Both the position numbers and the translations under genes were made by a program. The notes under the pieces are model-generated. The model did not search any database. It worked only from the letters and a program-made list of their open reading frames with translations, and was not told the DNA's origin. From Flavobacteriales bacterium (GTDB lineage Bacteria > Bacteroidota > Bacteroidia > Flavobacteriales_D > Sanyastnellaceae), in NCBI GenBank assembly GCA_022447625.1, contig JAKVAX010000010.1, positions 1 through 64,000 of the forward strand: DNA of 64,000 bases, in the 5' to 3' direction. Shown one piece after another: positions 9,235-18,893 of the stretch (within the stretch, counting starts at the first letter, position 1; every line of letters begins with the position of its first letter).

Positions 9235-11595
9235 CTACTTGACTACTAATTTTTTTCCATTCGGATCAGCAGTAATTCGTTGCAATCGAAACTCGCCTTT
9301 TCGGTACATATCGGCCTGGTCATCATAGTATTTGCTCATACGATGTCCACTTTGCCCGGTGGGCGCGATACTCTCTGAATTTTCAACGTCTGAAAGATCT
9401 AAAACGATGCGCATTTGTGCACCAAATCTTCCGATGTAATAACCTGCAGAAGAAGGGGTAAAACCCGACTGAGAAATGGTCTCATTTCCTCCAGACATTG
9501 GCATCGGTGCAAGACTCAGCCATTCACCTACGACTGGAACATCTTTGAACGGGTGAGGAGGACCCCATTGATGCGCTTCTCCCCAAGACCAGTCTTTCGG
9601 TGAATTGCCATAGAGTCCGACCAGTTGTGCGACTACACTCCTGAAGGCATTCCCAACGTGATCTTGTAGTTTTTCTTTCGTATCAGTGGTACTTACATCC
9701 CACACTTCATGGTCTGGATCATTCAGGGCGATGTGCAAGAATCTCTTGCACCAATGCGTATGAGCAAAGCGTTCAAATTGTCTAGGGGTCATTTTGTCTT
9801 GCATACCTGATCGCAAAATGGCCATTTGTAGAGGTGTGAAAACTACTGGAGAAGGTTCATTGATTCCGTAATGACCATCCCAATCAAGCAAAGTGATGGC
9901 TTCTTGTTCAATATCTGTCCACTCGAGTTCACTGTTAGTTAGAATGCGGTGAAGTCGCTGAGAAATAATGGCTTCATCATCGTTATAAACATCAAGGAGA
10001 AGATCTTTCATCATGCTGACATCCCATTGATCTGTCTCGGACAAGAGCTTGCGTATACGCTTTCCCCTGCTAGGCGGGACGTAGTAGCCATAAACAAAGA
10101 CGGAGTCCATCATTTCAGGAGCCTCGTTTGCTGTACCTAAATAACCAATTTCAGGATCTACGTATTGCGGGTTTCTGCTGAAATCAAGGTAACCCAAGAT
10201 TTCATTGCTCGCATATCTGCCGTCGATGGCTGTTTTAGGATTTACGTTAGCAGGGTGATGAGGAATACGTGCACAAGACCAGTTTCCAATATGGTCATCC
10301 TTATCTGCATAGGTGATACTTAAACCGGGTGCGTGAATCAGGGCAATAGCTGATTCAAATTCTTCCAATTCATTTGACCGCATCATATTTCTAAATGCAG
10401 TGATGAGTTGGTTGTCTGTTTGCAGATATTCCCAACGCATGGCATAAGGAGGGAAGTCTGGAATTTCCTCCACCACATCGTTGATGATCGGACCGTGCTT
10501 GGACCATCTCACCGAAATTGTAGTATCTGCCGCATCCTTCACCTGAATCACATGCTCTTTGAATGAAGGCGCGTATGCGTCACCTTCGAAGATGAACTCG
10601 CCTGCATCATTTTCGTATTCTCGGTAAAAGTCGATGTCATCATTTTCGAACATGGTGAGCCCCCACCCATGATGATCTGAATGTCCGATTAAGGCATAAG
10701 GGATTCCCGGTAGGAAGTTACCGTAGGTCTTAACTCCAGGGAATTCAAGTGCCGCCTCGTACCATACTTGTGGAAGCCCATATCCGATATGGGTATCATT
10801 GCACAAGATGGGTGCTCCGCTCTTGCTTTTACTCGCATTTACCGCCCACGAGTTTGAGCCAGTAAACACTGGTATGCCTAGCGCTCCAAGGAGGTCTGGA
10901 AGGAGTATGGTTTCGGTGGTATCGGTTGAACACGAAGGACGGAAAGGAGGGAGAGAAGAACTCACTAGTCCCATACTTTGGAGCCATTCTTCCGAGTGCT
11001 GGCGTTCAAGTTCCGTTGCCAACATATCCGTCTGAAGTGCGATTTCAAAGCTGTATGCCATGTAACCGGCGATGGCATAGAGATCGCGCAATTCGAATTC
11101 TGTCAATGGAATTCCCGCCAATTTAAATTCGAGTGGTTCTTTTCCTGTTCGAATGAAGGCGTTTATACCTTCAATAAATGCCCTGCACTCGTTTAACTCT
11201 TCCGCGCTAGCGAAAGTACTTTCAAACGCTTCAGCTGATCGGTCAGCATATTCAGCAATTCCAGTCGCACGAAAGAAGAGATCAGGTCCTAGTCCTCTAT
11301 CGCCTAATACTTCTGCTAATTCACCTCGACCAACTCGTCGCAACATTTCCATCTGAAATAATCGCTCAGAAGCCATGATGTAGCCGAGCGTCATGTAAAC
11401 GTCTTCAGCTGATTCACCTTTAATATGAGGGATGCCGTGCGTATCGAAAGTGGTGGTCACCTCGCTTTTCAACTCAGGGAGATCAATCTCGCCTTCGTAT
11501 TGTGGCACACGTGAAGAAGCATACCAATAAGCATAGATGGAGGCCACTCCAGCGATGATGACGAGGAGCAAGAAAATTCGTTTAATCCAGCGCAT
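9235..11595 (-). CDS. Penicillin acylase family protein (peptidase S45)
   Basis: A 786-residue Ntn-hydrolase precursor that would self-cleave to expose an N-terminal serine and hydrolyse an amide bond; candidate substrates include beta-lactams and N-acyl-homoserine lactones (family knowledge, not shown here). An N-terminal membrane segment (RIFLLLVIIAGVASIYAYWYA) anchors or exports it. HGIPHIKGESAEDVY and the nucleophile motif GSNSWAV (Ser about 247) are clear, and length is normal for the family. It lies between paralogues 3 and 4 of the secreted array on the same strand, 21 bases from paralogue 4, so it is probably cotranscribed with them. One palindrome copy encodes A-S-A-E in the alpha-chain region. 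Confidence 0.88.
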   Translation of the reverse strand: MRWIKRIFLLLVIIAGVASIYAYWYASSRVPQYEGEIDLPELKSEVTTTFDTHGIPHIKGESAEDVYMTLGYIMASERLFQMEMLRRVGRGELAEVLGDRGLGPDLFFRATGIAEYADRSAEAFESTFASAEELNECRAFIEGINAFIRTGKEPLEFKLAGIPLTEFELRDLYAIAGYMAYSFEIALQTDMLATELERQHSEEWLQSMGLVSSSLPPFRPSCSTDTTETILLPDLLGALGIPVFTGSNSWAVNASKSKSGAPILCNDTHIGYGLPQVWYEAALEFPGVKTYGNFLPGIPYALIGHSDHHGWGLTMFENDDIDFYREYENDAGEFIFEGDAYAPSFKEHVIQVKDAADTTISVRWSKHGPIINDVVEEIPDFPPYAMRWEYLQTDNQLITAFRNMMRSNELEEFESAIALIHAPGLSITYADKDDHIGNWSCARIPHHPANVNPKTAIDGRYASNEILGYLDFSRNPQYVDPEIGYLGTANEAPEMMDSVFVYGYYVPPSRGKRIRKLLSETDQWDVSMMKDLLLDVYNDDEAIISQRLHRILTNSELEWTDIEQEAITLLDWDGHYGINEPSPVVFTPLQMAILRSGMQDKMTPRQFERFAHTHWCKRFLHIALNDPDHEVWDVSTTDTKEKLQDHVGNAFRSVVAQLVGLYGNSPKDWSWGEAHQWGPPHPFKDVPVVGEWLSLAPMPMSGGNETISQSGFTPSSAGYYIGRFGAQMRIVLDLSDVENSESIAPTGQSGHRMSKYYDDQADMYRKGEFRLQRITADPNGKKLVVK
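11200..11215 (+). repeat. Interspersed palindrome copy 3 (16/16 form)
   Basis: TTCCGCGCTAGCGAAA; read as F-A-S-A-E on the minus strand in the penicillin acylase gene. Confidence 0.9.
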
Positions 11596-11616
11596 GCCGG
11601 AAGATACACAAAGCGC

Positions 11617-14154
11617 TTACTTGATAACTAATCTGAACGCATATGTTTTTTCAACCGATACGATTCGAAGGAGATAAACTCCTCTGGCAAGTTGACTCAA
11701 ATCTAGTTGATTCGACCTTGGCTGCGTTGAAAATACCAGAGCCCCTGTGGCATTATACATTTCAATTTGATCTCCATTTTGCAAGCCTTCATTGATAATA
11801 TGTCCGTTGGTTGGATTCGGGAAAATTCTTAATTCGTTGCGAGATAATTGTTCTGTGCCGACAATGAAATCTATGGAGAACGGCATATTCACCACGCATC
11901 CGTTTCCGTCTACTATCGTCAATACATAATTTCCTTCTTCTAGATTTCCTTCAAAGTTCTCATTTCCGCCTGATGACCATATATAGGTGTAATCGGGTGT
12001 TCCTCCTATTACATTCGCTAGCGCGGAACCGAGAGCGTCTTCAGTGGCGTCGGTCACATCAATGGAAACCACCAATTCTTCTGGTTCAGAGAGTACCACG
12101 AGACTATCAATTTCACAACCGTTTTCGTCGGTGTAGGTAATCAAATACGAACCGGCCTCCAGATTATTGAGTGTTTCATTCGCTGGGGCTTGAGTGATTT
12201 GACCAACGCCGCCGGAGCAATCCCCTTCAACCCATCCATTGTCATCTCCAAAACAAAGGGGTTCAACGATGGTCAAAGAAGGAGAAAGTTGAATAGGAGA
12301 GGCAATGGTAATGTTTGTGTCTGTAGAACAGTTGTAGCTGTCGTAAATCGTCATTTCATAGAAACCTTCAGATAGACCCTCAACATTTGAATTGACGAAA
12401 CTTCCATCGAACAAGATTAAGTTGACTTGGTCAGATACCCAGATGAAGGCACCATCACTTTCTCCGAAACAAGTAACATCCTGTGCTTCCATTAATATCT
12501 CAGCTTCAGGGGCAACTGATATGGTCAATTCATCACTTTCAGCAAAGAATCCATAGGGGGTCAATACCTGAACTGATATGTTAGTAGCTTCATAGATCGT
12601 TAGATATCTTTCGTCGTGGCCATTCGACCATAAGTATTCTTCATGTTCACCAGCATCTAAGGTCAAACTATCACCTGGGCAAATGAATACTTCCTCTTGG
12701 TTTGCCAAGGACAGATCATAAGTTGAACCTTCAATAACATTGTTATAAGCGTTGATATTCGCCGTCACAACATCTGTCCAACCTGAAGGCCAGTTGACTT
12801 CAATGTTAACCTCACTTCCGTCTTGACCAAAACCAAAAAGACAGTTCATAGAATTCTGCCCTAAATAACCTGATCCCGCTTGAGTGTATTTGAACTGAGG
12901 ACCAGAATCATTGGTCACGGTAACCCAAGAACCAATCGCTTCTGGATTCGATACGGTCGCTTCAAGCGAAACGGCAACCCAGTAATTATTGGCACCAGAG
13001 TTTTTATAGAATGAGACATTGTTAGGCGTGCGACTGGTTATGGCAATTTCTGGGAATCCATCGCGATCAATATCGCCGGTTGCGATCGCGTATGCTTGAA
13101 AAAGACTGAGAGGATTGAAGAGGTTGTTTGACTCAGTGAATGAACCCGTTTCATTTTGTCGCATGAAGATATTCTGATGGTTGAACATAGCATCTTCTGT
13201 GCTGACATGTAAATCCTGATCACCGTCACAATCATAATCAAAGAATGCAGCTCCCCAACAAAAGCGTTCAACAGCTGTCCCCGTTGTTTCAGTGACGTCG
13301 GTGAAGGTCATATCACCGTTGTTCTGGAGTAAACGATTTCCGATAAAATCGTTGGTCATGTAAATGTCGAGATCACCGTCGTTATCGTAATCAGCTATGG
13401 TATTGCTCATGCAATCAATCACGATATCTGTACCCGAACTTTCAGAGACATCTGTAAAGGTTCCATCGCCGTTATTTTGGTACATGGAGTTCGCTGGGGA
13501 TTTGTCGTTGATGACGTACAAATCTGGCCAGCCATCGTTATTGAAATCACCCCAGCATGGCATAAAGCTCGGGACAATACCATTGTCAACACCTAGAGAC
13601 ATTGAGACTTCTGCGAAATTTCCTGCGCCATCATTCTCGAGAAGCCAGTTGTGCGCTCCAACTTCCCAATCGTAGTTGCAGACGTAAATATCAAGGTCAC
13701 CGTCAAGATCAAAGTCGCCCGCTGCGGCTCCATAAGTATCTGCATTCGTTTCCTGGGGAACACCTCGAGAACTTGCTTCATTCGTAAACTCAAGATCATC
13801 TTGAATCCATAGCTGTTCAAACCCGAATCTGCGAGTGACGAAAAGATCTGCATCACCATCATTATCGACATCTGACCAAATCACGGCTTTGGCATCGCCT
13901 TCATTTGGAAGGATGGTCAGTAACTCAAAGGAATCAGTTTCCCAGAGATAGATGTAGGTCCCGTTGCCATCGGTTGTTACAGTGAGGTCGTCAAAGCCAT
14001 CGTCATTGATATCGTACATACTGATACCATTACCGAAATTAGGAGTGCCAAAATCAACGGAAAGGCCAAGGGAGTTCCCAACGGCCTCATAAGTTTGGGC
14101 AATAGAAATGCAAGCAATACACGTTGCTGCGAGGGATAAAATGAGTCCACGCAT
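11617..14154 (-). CDS. Secreted FG-GAP/VCBS + UnbV + SprB-type protein with T9SS tail (paralogue 4)
   Basis: An 845-residue paralogue of the three proteins at 1.4-9.2 kb. Signal peptide (LSLAATCIACISIAQ), FG-GAP repeats (DINDDGFDD, DVDNDGDAD, DFNNDGWPD, DIDRDGFPE), a DGWPDLYVINDK segment, an UnbV-like region (CLFGFGQ, EVNWPSGW), SprB-like repeats (DVTCFGESDGAFIWV, EPLCFGDDNGW), and a typical T9SS tail (IFPNPTNG ... ARGVYLLRI ... FRLVIK). Most upstream gene of the minus-strand array and so probably its leader. Carries one palindrome copy in the SprB region, read in the S-A-L-A frame. Ligand and function unknown. Confidence 0.87.
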   Translation of the reverse strand: MRGLILSLAATCIACISIAQTYEAVGNSLGLSVDFGTPNFGNGISMYDINDDGFDDLTVTTDGNGTYIYLWETDSFELLTILPNEGDAKAVIWSDVDNDGDADLFVTRRFGFEQLWIQDDLEFTNEASSRGVPQETNADTYGAAAGDFDLDGDLDIYVCNYDWEVGAHNWLLENDGAGNFAEVSMSLGVDNGIVPSFMPCWGDFNNDGWPDLYVINDKSPANSMYQNNGDGTFTDVSESSGTDIVIDCMSNTIADYDNDGDLDIYMTNDFIGNRLLQNNGDMTFTDVTETTGTAVERFCWGAAFFDYDCDGDQDLHVSTEDAMFNHQNIFMRQNETGSFTESNNLFNPLSLFQAYAIATGDIDRDGFPEIAITSRTPNNVSFYKNSGANNYWVAVSLEATVSNPEAIGSWVTVTNDSGPQFKYTQAGSGYLGQNSMNCLFGFGQDGSEVNIEVNWPSGWTDVVTANINAYNNVIEGSTYDLSLANQEEVFICPGDSLTLDAGEHEEYLWSNGHDERYLTIYEATNISVQVLTPYGFFAESDELTISVAPEAEILMEAQDVTCFGESDGAFIWVSDQVNLILFDGSFVNSNVEGLSEGFYEMTIYDSYNCSTDTNITIASPIQLSPSLTIVEPLCFGDDNGWVEGDCSGGVGQITQAPANETLNNLEAGSYLITYTDENGCEIDSLVVLSEPEELVVSIDVTDATEDALGSALANVIGGTPDYTYIWSSGGNENFEGNLEEGNYVLTIVDGNGCVVNMPFSIDFIVGTEQLSRNELRIFPNPTNGHIINEGLQNGDQIEMYNATGALVFSTQPRSNQLDLSQLARGVYLLRIVSVEKTYAFRLVIK
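12016..12028 (-). repeat. Interspersed palindrome copy 4
   Basis: CGCTAGCGCGGAA on the plus strand; read in paralogue 4 as TCC GCG CTA GCG, S-A-L-A. Confidence 0.9.
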
Positions 14155-14224
14155 GACAGTTAGTTAAGGTGTATTCAAGATCGTAAAAAAATGTTAACGA
14201 TCTAGCTGAAATATTGGTCATTAG

Positions 14225-14605
14225 CTATTTGGAAGACGCAGAACGCAGATAATCGAGCTTGTAGCTGAACATCTCGCCCATTTTTTCTGCGCGCCACATA
14301 GCTTCGGTGGCTTTTTCACCTTCGAAGTTTTCCGATACCGTTGCTCTAAACAACACTAACCAACGCTTGAAATGAGACTTGTCAATAGGAAGCTTTGCGT
14401 GTGGAGGGAAAGGGCTGCCAGAATAGGTATGCTCAAACAAAAGTATCGTCTGCCAAAAACAGTACATCTTCTCAAGATGAGGTTGCCAGTTTCCTCTTAC
14501 CACATTTTCGAAAACAGGACCAAGTAGATCATCAGACCTCACTTTTTCATAGAAGGAATCTACCATCAATTGTACCTTTTCAAAGGTGTCGATGTCTCCT
14601 TGCAT
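14225..14605 (-). CDS. Group III truncated haemoglobin
   Basis: A small 126-residue haem protein of the 2-on-2 globin family, group III, proposed to handle O2, NO or redox stress in the cytoplasm. The short A helix (VDSFYEKVRSDDLLGPVF), the aromatic YCFWQTILLF region and the proximal histidine in HFKRWLVLF are visible; size is normal. The ATG at 14603-14605 shares a base with the TGA of the M48 protease gene (TGATG), so I prefer it over the TTG one codon upstream. Third gene of a clpS / M48 / globin operon. Confidence 0.85.
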   Translation of the reverse strand: MQGDIDTFEKVQLMVDSFYEKVRSDDLLGPVFENVVRGNWQPHLEKMYCFWQTILLFEHTYSGSPFPPHAKLPIDKSHFKRWLVLFRATVSENFEGEKATEAMWRAEKMGEMFSYKLDYLRSASSK

Positions 14606-15405
14606 CAAGGATTGTAGTATTGCATCGCCTCTGGTATAAACGCATTCAGTTCAGCGATTCGTGTGTCGTGACTGGGGTGAGTTGAAAGAAATTCAGGTGC
14701 AGCTTGTCCGCCGCTTTGCTCTGACATTCGTTGCCAGAAAGCAGGGGCTTCGTCCGGGTTGTATCCCGCCATTGCCATGAAAACAAGACCAAGCATATCG
14801 CTTTCTGATTCGTGTTGACGAGAGAATTTCAATGAGCCAAGCGTTGATCCAATTCCATATGACATGAGGAAGAGATCTTGCGCCATTTGTGGCTTTTCGC
14901 TCAGAAGCACTGCAAGGGTCAAACCTCCAGCTTGAACAATCAGCTGCTGAGACATACGCTCATTTCCGTGTCGAGCAATCGCGTGAGCGATTTCGTGGCC
15001 CATGACTACTGCGATGCCTGCTTCGTCTTCACAGACTGGAAGAATTCCGGTGTAGAAAGCAATCTTACCACCAGGCATACACCAAGCATTTACCGTTGGG
15101 TCATCAATCGTCTGGAATTCCCACTGAAAGCCTTCAATGCGCTTCTGAAGGTGGTTCTCATTCATGTATTGCTCAACAGCAGCAGAAATCTTCTGTCCAA
15201 CTTTTGATACCTTCTGTGCTTGACGATCAGAAGGAGGGAGTACATTTGATTGAGTAAGAAAATCATTGTAGGCTTCCAAAGACATGCCAATCATCTGGCT
15301 TTCGGGAAGTAAGTTCACTTGCTTTCGACCTGAAATAGGCACTTTAGCACAACTCATCAGGTAGCCAACTAGAGCGAGGAGGGAAAGTACGCGTAGTGTC
15401 TTCAT
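14605..15405 (-). CDS. M48 family zinc metalloprotease, lipoprotein
   Basis: A 266-residue periplasmic or outer-membrane-associated peptidase of the Ste24/LoiP type. A lipoprotein signal ends in LVGYLMSCAK. The zinc motif HEIAH is at residues about 137-141 within GHEIAHAIARHG, and a downstream glutamate is in RQHESESDMLGLVFMAMAGY, both expected for M48. It would degrade misfolded envelope proteins (family knowledge). The stop overlaps the globin start, and the start is one base after the clpS stop, so the three genes form a tight operon. Confidence 0.88.
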   Translation of the reverse strand: MKTLRVLSLLALVGYLMSCAKVPISGRKQVNLLPESQMIGMSLEAYNDFLTQSNVLPPSDRQAQKVSKVGQKISAAVEQYMNENHLQKRIEGFQWEFQTIDDPTVNAWCMPGGKIAFYTGILPVCEDEAGIAVVMGHEIAHAIARHGNERMSQQLIVQAGGLTLAVLLSEKPQMAQDLFLMSYGIGSTLGSLKFSRQHESESDMLGLVFMAMAGYNPDEAPAFWQRMSEQSGGQAAPEFLSTHPSHDTRIAELNAFIPEAMQYYNP

Positions 15406-15406
15406 T

Positions 15407-15700
15407 TTATTGTATTTCAGCGGTTAAACCGCGATCAAGTAAGGCGGTACACATCGGCTCCAGGTCTTCAAAGGTGCCTTTTTTCACAGAGCACTTTCCT
15501 TTGAAGTGGACGATGATGGTACATTGCTCCGCTTGAATAGGGTCATGACCACAAACTTTGATTAAACTTTCGATTACAAAATCGAAGGTATTGACCTCGT
15601 CATTGAAGAGTACAATTTGCTTTTCTTCAACCTCTTCAGTTAAGACCAGTACATCCTCTTCCTCCTGCGGATTACTTGTAGATATTAAAATCCTTTCCAT
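15407..15700 (-). CDS. clpS: ATP-dependent Clp protease adaptor ClpS
   Basis: A 97-residue adaptor that delivers N-end-rule substrates to ClpAP (or ClpCP) in the cytoplasm. The core fold is recognisable: QIVLFNDEVNTFDFVIESL (the family's LxNDxxxT-like segment), then HDPIQAEQCTIIVHFKGKCSVKKG and a C-terminal helix region. The start is ATG at 15698-15700. First gene of the operon with the M48 protease and the truncated globin, suggesting a link to protein quality control. The segment upstream is divergent from the LytTR regulator gene. Confidence 0.92.
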   Translation of the reverse strand: MERILISTSNPQEEEDVLVLTEEVEEKQIVLFNDEVNTFDFVIESLIKVCGHDPIQAEQCTIIVHFKGKCSVKKGTFEDLEPMCTALLDRGLTAEIQ

Positions 15701-15810
15701 ACGGACGCAAAAATAGCAATAAGGTCACCAGAAATGACCGGAAATAGGTATAAGTCGCAGATGAACAACCTTGAGCTGTTGTTGTTCTATTGTTAGCAGC
15801 GAAGAAACAC

Positions 15811-16599
15811 ATGGAACAAACACCAGACATAATCGTCATTTCTGACGAAGCAAGTATTCGGTCTGAACTCAATACGCTCCTCGGGGCGCTGGGTTATGAC
15901 GTCGTGGTACATGAGGCTTACCCGTCTGTTGATGAATTCCGAGATCAGGCACAAATACCTGATCTGCTCATCCTTCAAGTTGGAGAAGAACAGATTGAAG
16001 CAGCGAAGGGAATTATTCAAGCGACTAATGCGTACCGAAAGACACCCATTGTATTCATCACAGATACCAAAGACGAGGTCGTCTTTTCGAAACTAAAAGA
16101 ATTTAAGCCATTCGGATTCTTACCGAATCCACTTGACCTGGGCTCCATTAGAAGGGTAGTCGAACTGGCTTTGCTCTATGATACAGGTAACGGATCGTCT
16201 GAAGCCTATTTAAATAGTACAAACGGAACGAACGTAACAAACGGTCACCATGGCAATGGCAACGGCCTGCATATTGAGTATCCTACTTATTTTTTCACCA
16301 AGGTGGGGAACAAGCTTCGCAAGATTCCAATCGATGAAGTCAAATACGTTGAGGTAGAAGGAAAGTACAGCAGTATTCATCTTCAGGAGAAGAAATACAA
16401 CGTGAAGGCGTCGTTGAAGGAGCTCTTAGAGAAATTTCCTCCTGAACGGTTTGTGCGTGTTTCGCGAAATTTCATTGTGAATTTAGAATTCATCGATCAT
16501 ATTGACACCATCCAATACCAAGTGAAGGTGGTTGACCGTGACATTCCAGTATCTCGCACATACAAAGACGAATTGATGGGAAGAATTTCTCTTCTCTAA
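15811..16599 (+). CDS. LytTR-family transcription regulator with degenerate receiver domain
   Basis: A 262-residue cytoplasmic regulator. Residues about 5-120 have the CheY receiver pattern, but the usual phosphoacceptor Asp is Gln (PDLLILQVG, Q56) and the conserved Lys before Pro is Asn (GFLPNP, N106), so it is unlikely to be switched by phosphorylation. An Asn/Gly/His-rich linker follows (about 140-160). The C-terminal LytTR DNA-binding domain is intact (KLRKIPIDEVKYVEVEGKYS ... ERFVRVSRNFIVNLEFI ... VPVSRTYKDEL-like end). I chose the ATG at 15811; an in-frame TTG lies at 15790. Divergent from clpS; no kinase gene adjacent. Confidence 0.85.
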   Translation: MEQTPDIIVISDEASIRSELNTLLGALGYDVVVHEAYPSVDEFRDQAQIPDLLILQVGEEQIEAAKGIIQATNAYRKTPIVFITDTKDEVVFSKLKEFKPFGFLPNPLDLGSIRRVVELALLYDTGNGSSEAYLNSTNGTNVTNGHHGNGNGLHIEYPTYFFTKVGNKLRKIPIDEVKYVEVEGKYSSIHLQEKKYNVKASLKELLEKFPPERFVRVSRNFIVNLEFIDHIDTIQYQVKVVDRDIPVSRTYKDELMGRISLL

Positions 16600-16713
16600 G
16601 GTCAACATATTCTTGTTACAACACTTGGGAGGATGCTGCAGGCCTACCGTTGGTCACATTTTTCCCGAATAGACGCATAGCTGATTTATCTTGGTTGCTC
16701 AAAACCAATTGCT

Positions 16714-18867
16714 ATGTACAAACAAGCCTCCATCCTCGCTGCAGGAGCAATGATCCTTGCTTCATGTGGTGGTGATCCGTCTGGCGATAACGCCGAAATG
16801 GAATCAACAATCATGCTAGAATACCCTGAAACACGCAAAGAAGCTGTGCTAGATACCCTATGGGATACTCCTGTAGAAGATCCTTACCGCTGGCTAGAAG
16901 ATGATAATTCAGAAGAGACAGCTGCTTGGGTAAAAGCCCAGAATACAGTGACGCGCGGTTTCCTAGATAGTATCTCGTACCGCGATGCGATTCGTGATCG
17001 TTACGAGCAACTCTTCAACTACGAAAAGGTAAGCTCGCCAAATAAAGTAGGAGAGTATTACTTCATCTACAAGAACGATGGTCTTCAGAATCAATCTGTG
17101 ATCTACGTGCGAAAAGGACGTGATGGAGAAGATCGAGTATTCATTGATCCAAACGCATTGAGCGAAGATGGTACGGTTACGGCATCGTTGATGGGAGCGT
17201 CGAATGACGATAAGTATGTCGCTGTTAACCGCAGTGAAGCAGGATCAGATTGGAGTCAAATCCGCGTCATGAACGTTGAGACTGGTGAAGAGACGGGGGA
17301 TATCCTTCGTTGGGTCAAGTTCTCAGGAGCTGCATGGTACGAGGATGGATTCTTCTACAGCCGCTACCCAGAGCCACAAGAAGGAGATGAGTACAGCGCT
17401 GCGAATACTTTCCACCGTGTATACTACCACAAATTAGGAACGGATCAGTCGGAAGATGAGTTGATCTACTCAAATGATGATGCACCTAACATGTACCACT
17501 GGTGTGGCACAACAGAGGATGATAAGTACCTCATTCTATATGCATCAACAGGAACAGATGGTTACGAGTGCTACTTTATGGACCTTGCTGACCGTTCAAA
17601 AGGATTCCAGCCACTATTCACTGGCTTCGAGAATAAAAGCAGTGTGATTGACCACATTGACGGGCGTGTCCTCGTTCAAACTGATATTGATGCGCCGAAG
17701 TACCGCGTAGTTTCTATCGATCCTAATAACCCGGCTAAAGAGAGCTGGGAGACAGTGATTGCTGAGTCAGACAATCTGCTTGAAGGTGCAAGTACAGGTG
17801 GAGGCAAACTCTTTGCTACTTACCTTGAAAACGCTAACACCCGTGTATACATGGGGAACCTAGACGGGACTGAAATGACGCAAGTTCAGCTTCCAGACAA
17901 CACCGGTTCAGCAGGTGGTTTTGGTGCGAAGAAAGATGACACAACATTGTTTTACTCGTTCACTTCGTTCACTTACCCGACATCGATCTACGAATTCAAC
18001 ATCGAAACAGGAGAATCAGAATTATACTATTCTCCAAAGCTTCAGTTCAATCCAGACGATTTCGAGTCGAAGCAAGTGTTCTACAAGAGCAAAGACGGTA
18101 CAGAAGTATCATTGTTCATCGTCCACAAGAAAGGACTTCAACTTGACGGTACTAACCCAACCATGCTTTATGGATACGGAGGTTTCAACGTTTCATTGAC
18201 ACCTAGCTTCAGTACGTCAAACATCATCCTTCTTGAGAACGGAGGTGTATACGCCATGGCCAACCTCCGTGGAGGTGGTGAGTTCGGAGAAGAGTGGCAC
18301 CGCGATGGAATGTTGTTGAACAAACAAAATGTGTTTGACGACTTCATCTCTGCTGGTGAATACCTGATTGCAGAAGGCTACACCAGCCAAGACAAACTAG
18401 CGATCGCTGGAGGATCAAATGGAGGACTTCTGGTGGGGGCATGCATGGCGCAGCGCCCAGACCTATTCCAAGTGGCTTTCCCAGCAGTTGGTGTGATGGA
18501 CATGCTACGCTACCACAAGTTCACTGTGGGATGGGGATGGATTCCAGAATACGGTTGTGCAGACAGCTCAAAAGTTGATTTCGACAATCTATACGGATAC
18601 TCACCACTTCACAATCTGAAAGATGGTACGGAATACCCAGCAACCATGGTGACTACAGCTGACCACGATGACCGTGTTGTTCCAGCACACAGCTTCAAGT
18701 TCGCAGCTCGCCTACAAGAAGCTCACCAAGGAACGGCACCAGTAGTCATTCGCATCGAAGAACGCGCGGGTCATGGTGCTGGTAAGCCAACCTCAAAGAT
18801 TCTGGATGAACAAGCTGATAAGTGGGCCTTCATGTTTGAGAACATGGGGGTGACACCGAAGTATTGA
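16714..18867 (+). CDS. Prolyl oligopeptidase family serine peptidase (S9A), lipoprotein
   Basis: A 717-residue exported peptidase that cleaves after proline in short peptides. The lipoprotein signal is MYKQASILAAGAMILASCGG. The N-terminal part (about 35-430) fits the seven-bladed propeller, starting with the DPYRWLEDDNS motif typical of S9A. The catalytic domain shows Ser568 in GGSNGG, Asp652/653 in TADHDDRVVP and His687 in RAGHGAG. Size is normal. It stands alone on the plus strand and ends at a strong terminator. Probably works in the periplasm or on the cell surface in peptide nutrition. Confidence 0.92.
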   Translation: MYKQASILAAGAMILASCGGDPSGDNAEMESTIMLEYPETRKEAVLDTLWDTPVEDPYRWLEDDNSEETAAWVKAQNTVTRGFLDSISYRDAIRDRYEQLFNYEKVSSPNKVGEYYFIYKNDGLQNQSVIYVRKGRDGEDRVFIDPNALSEDGTVTASLMGASNDDKYVAVNRSEAGSDWSQIRVMNVETGEETGDILRWVKFSGAAWYEDGFFYSRYPEPQEGDEYSAANTFHRVYYHKLGTDQSEDELIYSNDDAPNMYHWCGTTEDDKYLILYASTGTDGYECYFMDLADRSKGFQPLFTGFENKSSVIDHIDGRVLVQTDIDAPKYRVVSIDPNNPAKESWETVIAESDNLLEGASTGGGKLFATYLENANTRVYMGNLDGTEMTQVQLPDNTGSAGGFGAKKDDTTLFYSFTSFTYPTSIYEFNIETGESELYYSPKLQFNPDDFESKQVFYKSKDGTEVSLFIVHKKGLQLDGTNPTMLYGYGGFNVSLTPSFSTSNIILLENGGVYAMANLRGGGEFGEEWHRDGMLLNKQNVFDDFISAGEYLIAEGYTSQDKLAIAGGSNGGLLVGACMAQRPDLFQVAFPAVGVMDMLRYHKFTVGWGWIPEYGCADSSKVDFDNLYGYSPLHNLKDGTEYPATMVTTADHDDRVVPAHSFKFAARLQEAHQGTAPVVIRIEERAGHGAGKPTSKILDEQADKWAFMFENMGVTPKY

Positions 18868-18893
18868 AAAAAAGAAAGGATGAGATAGTCTTG

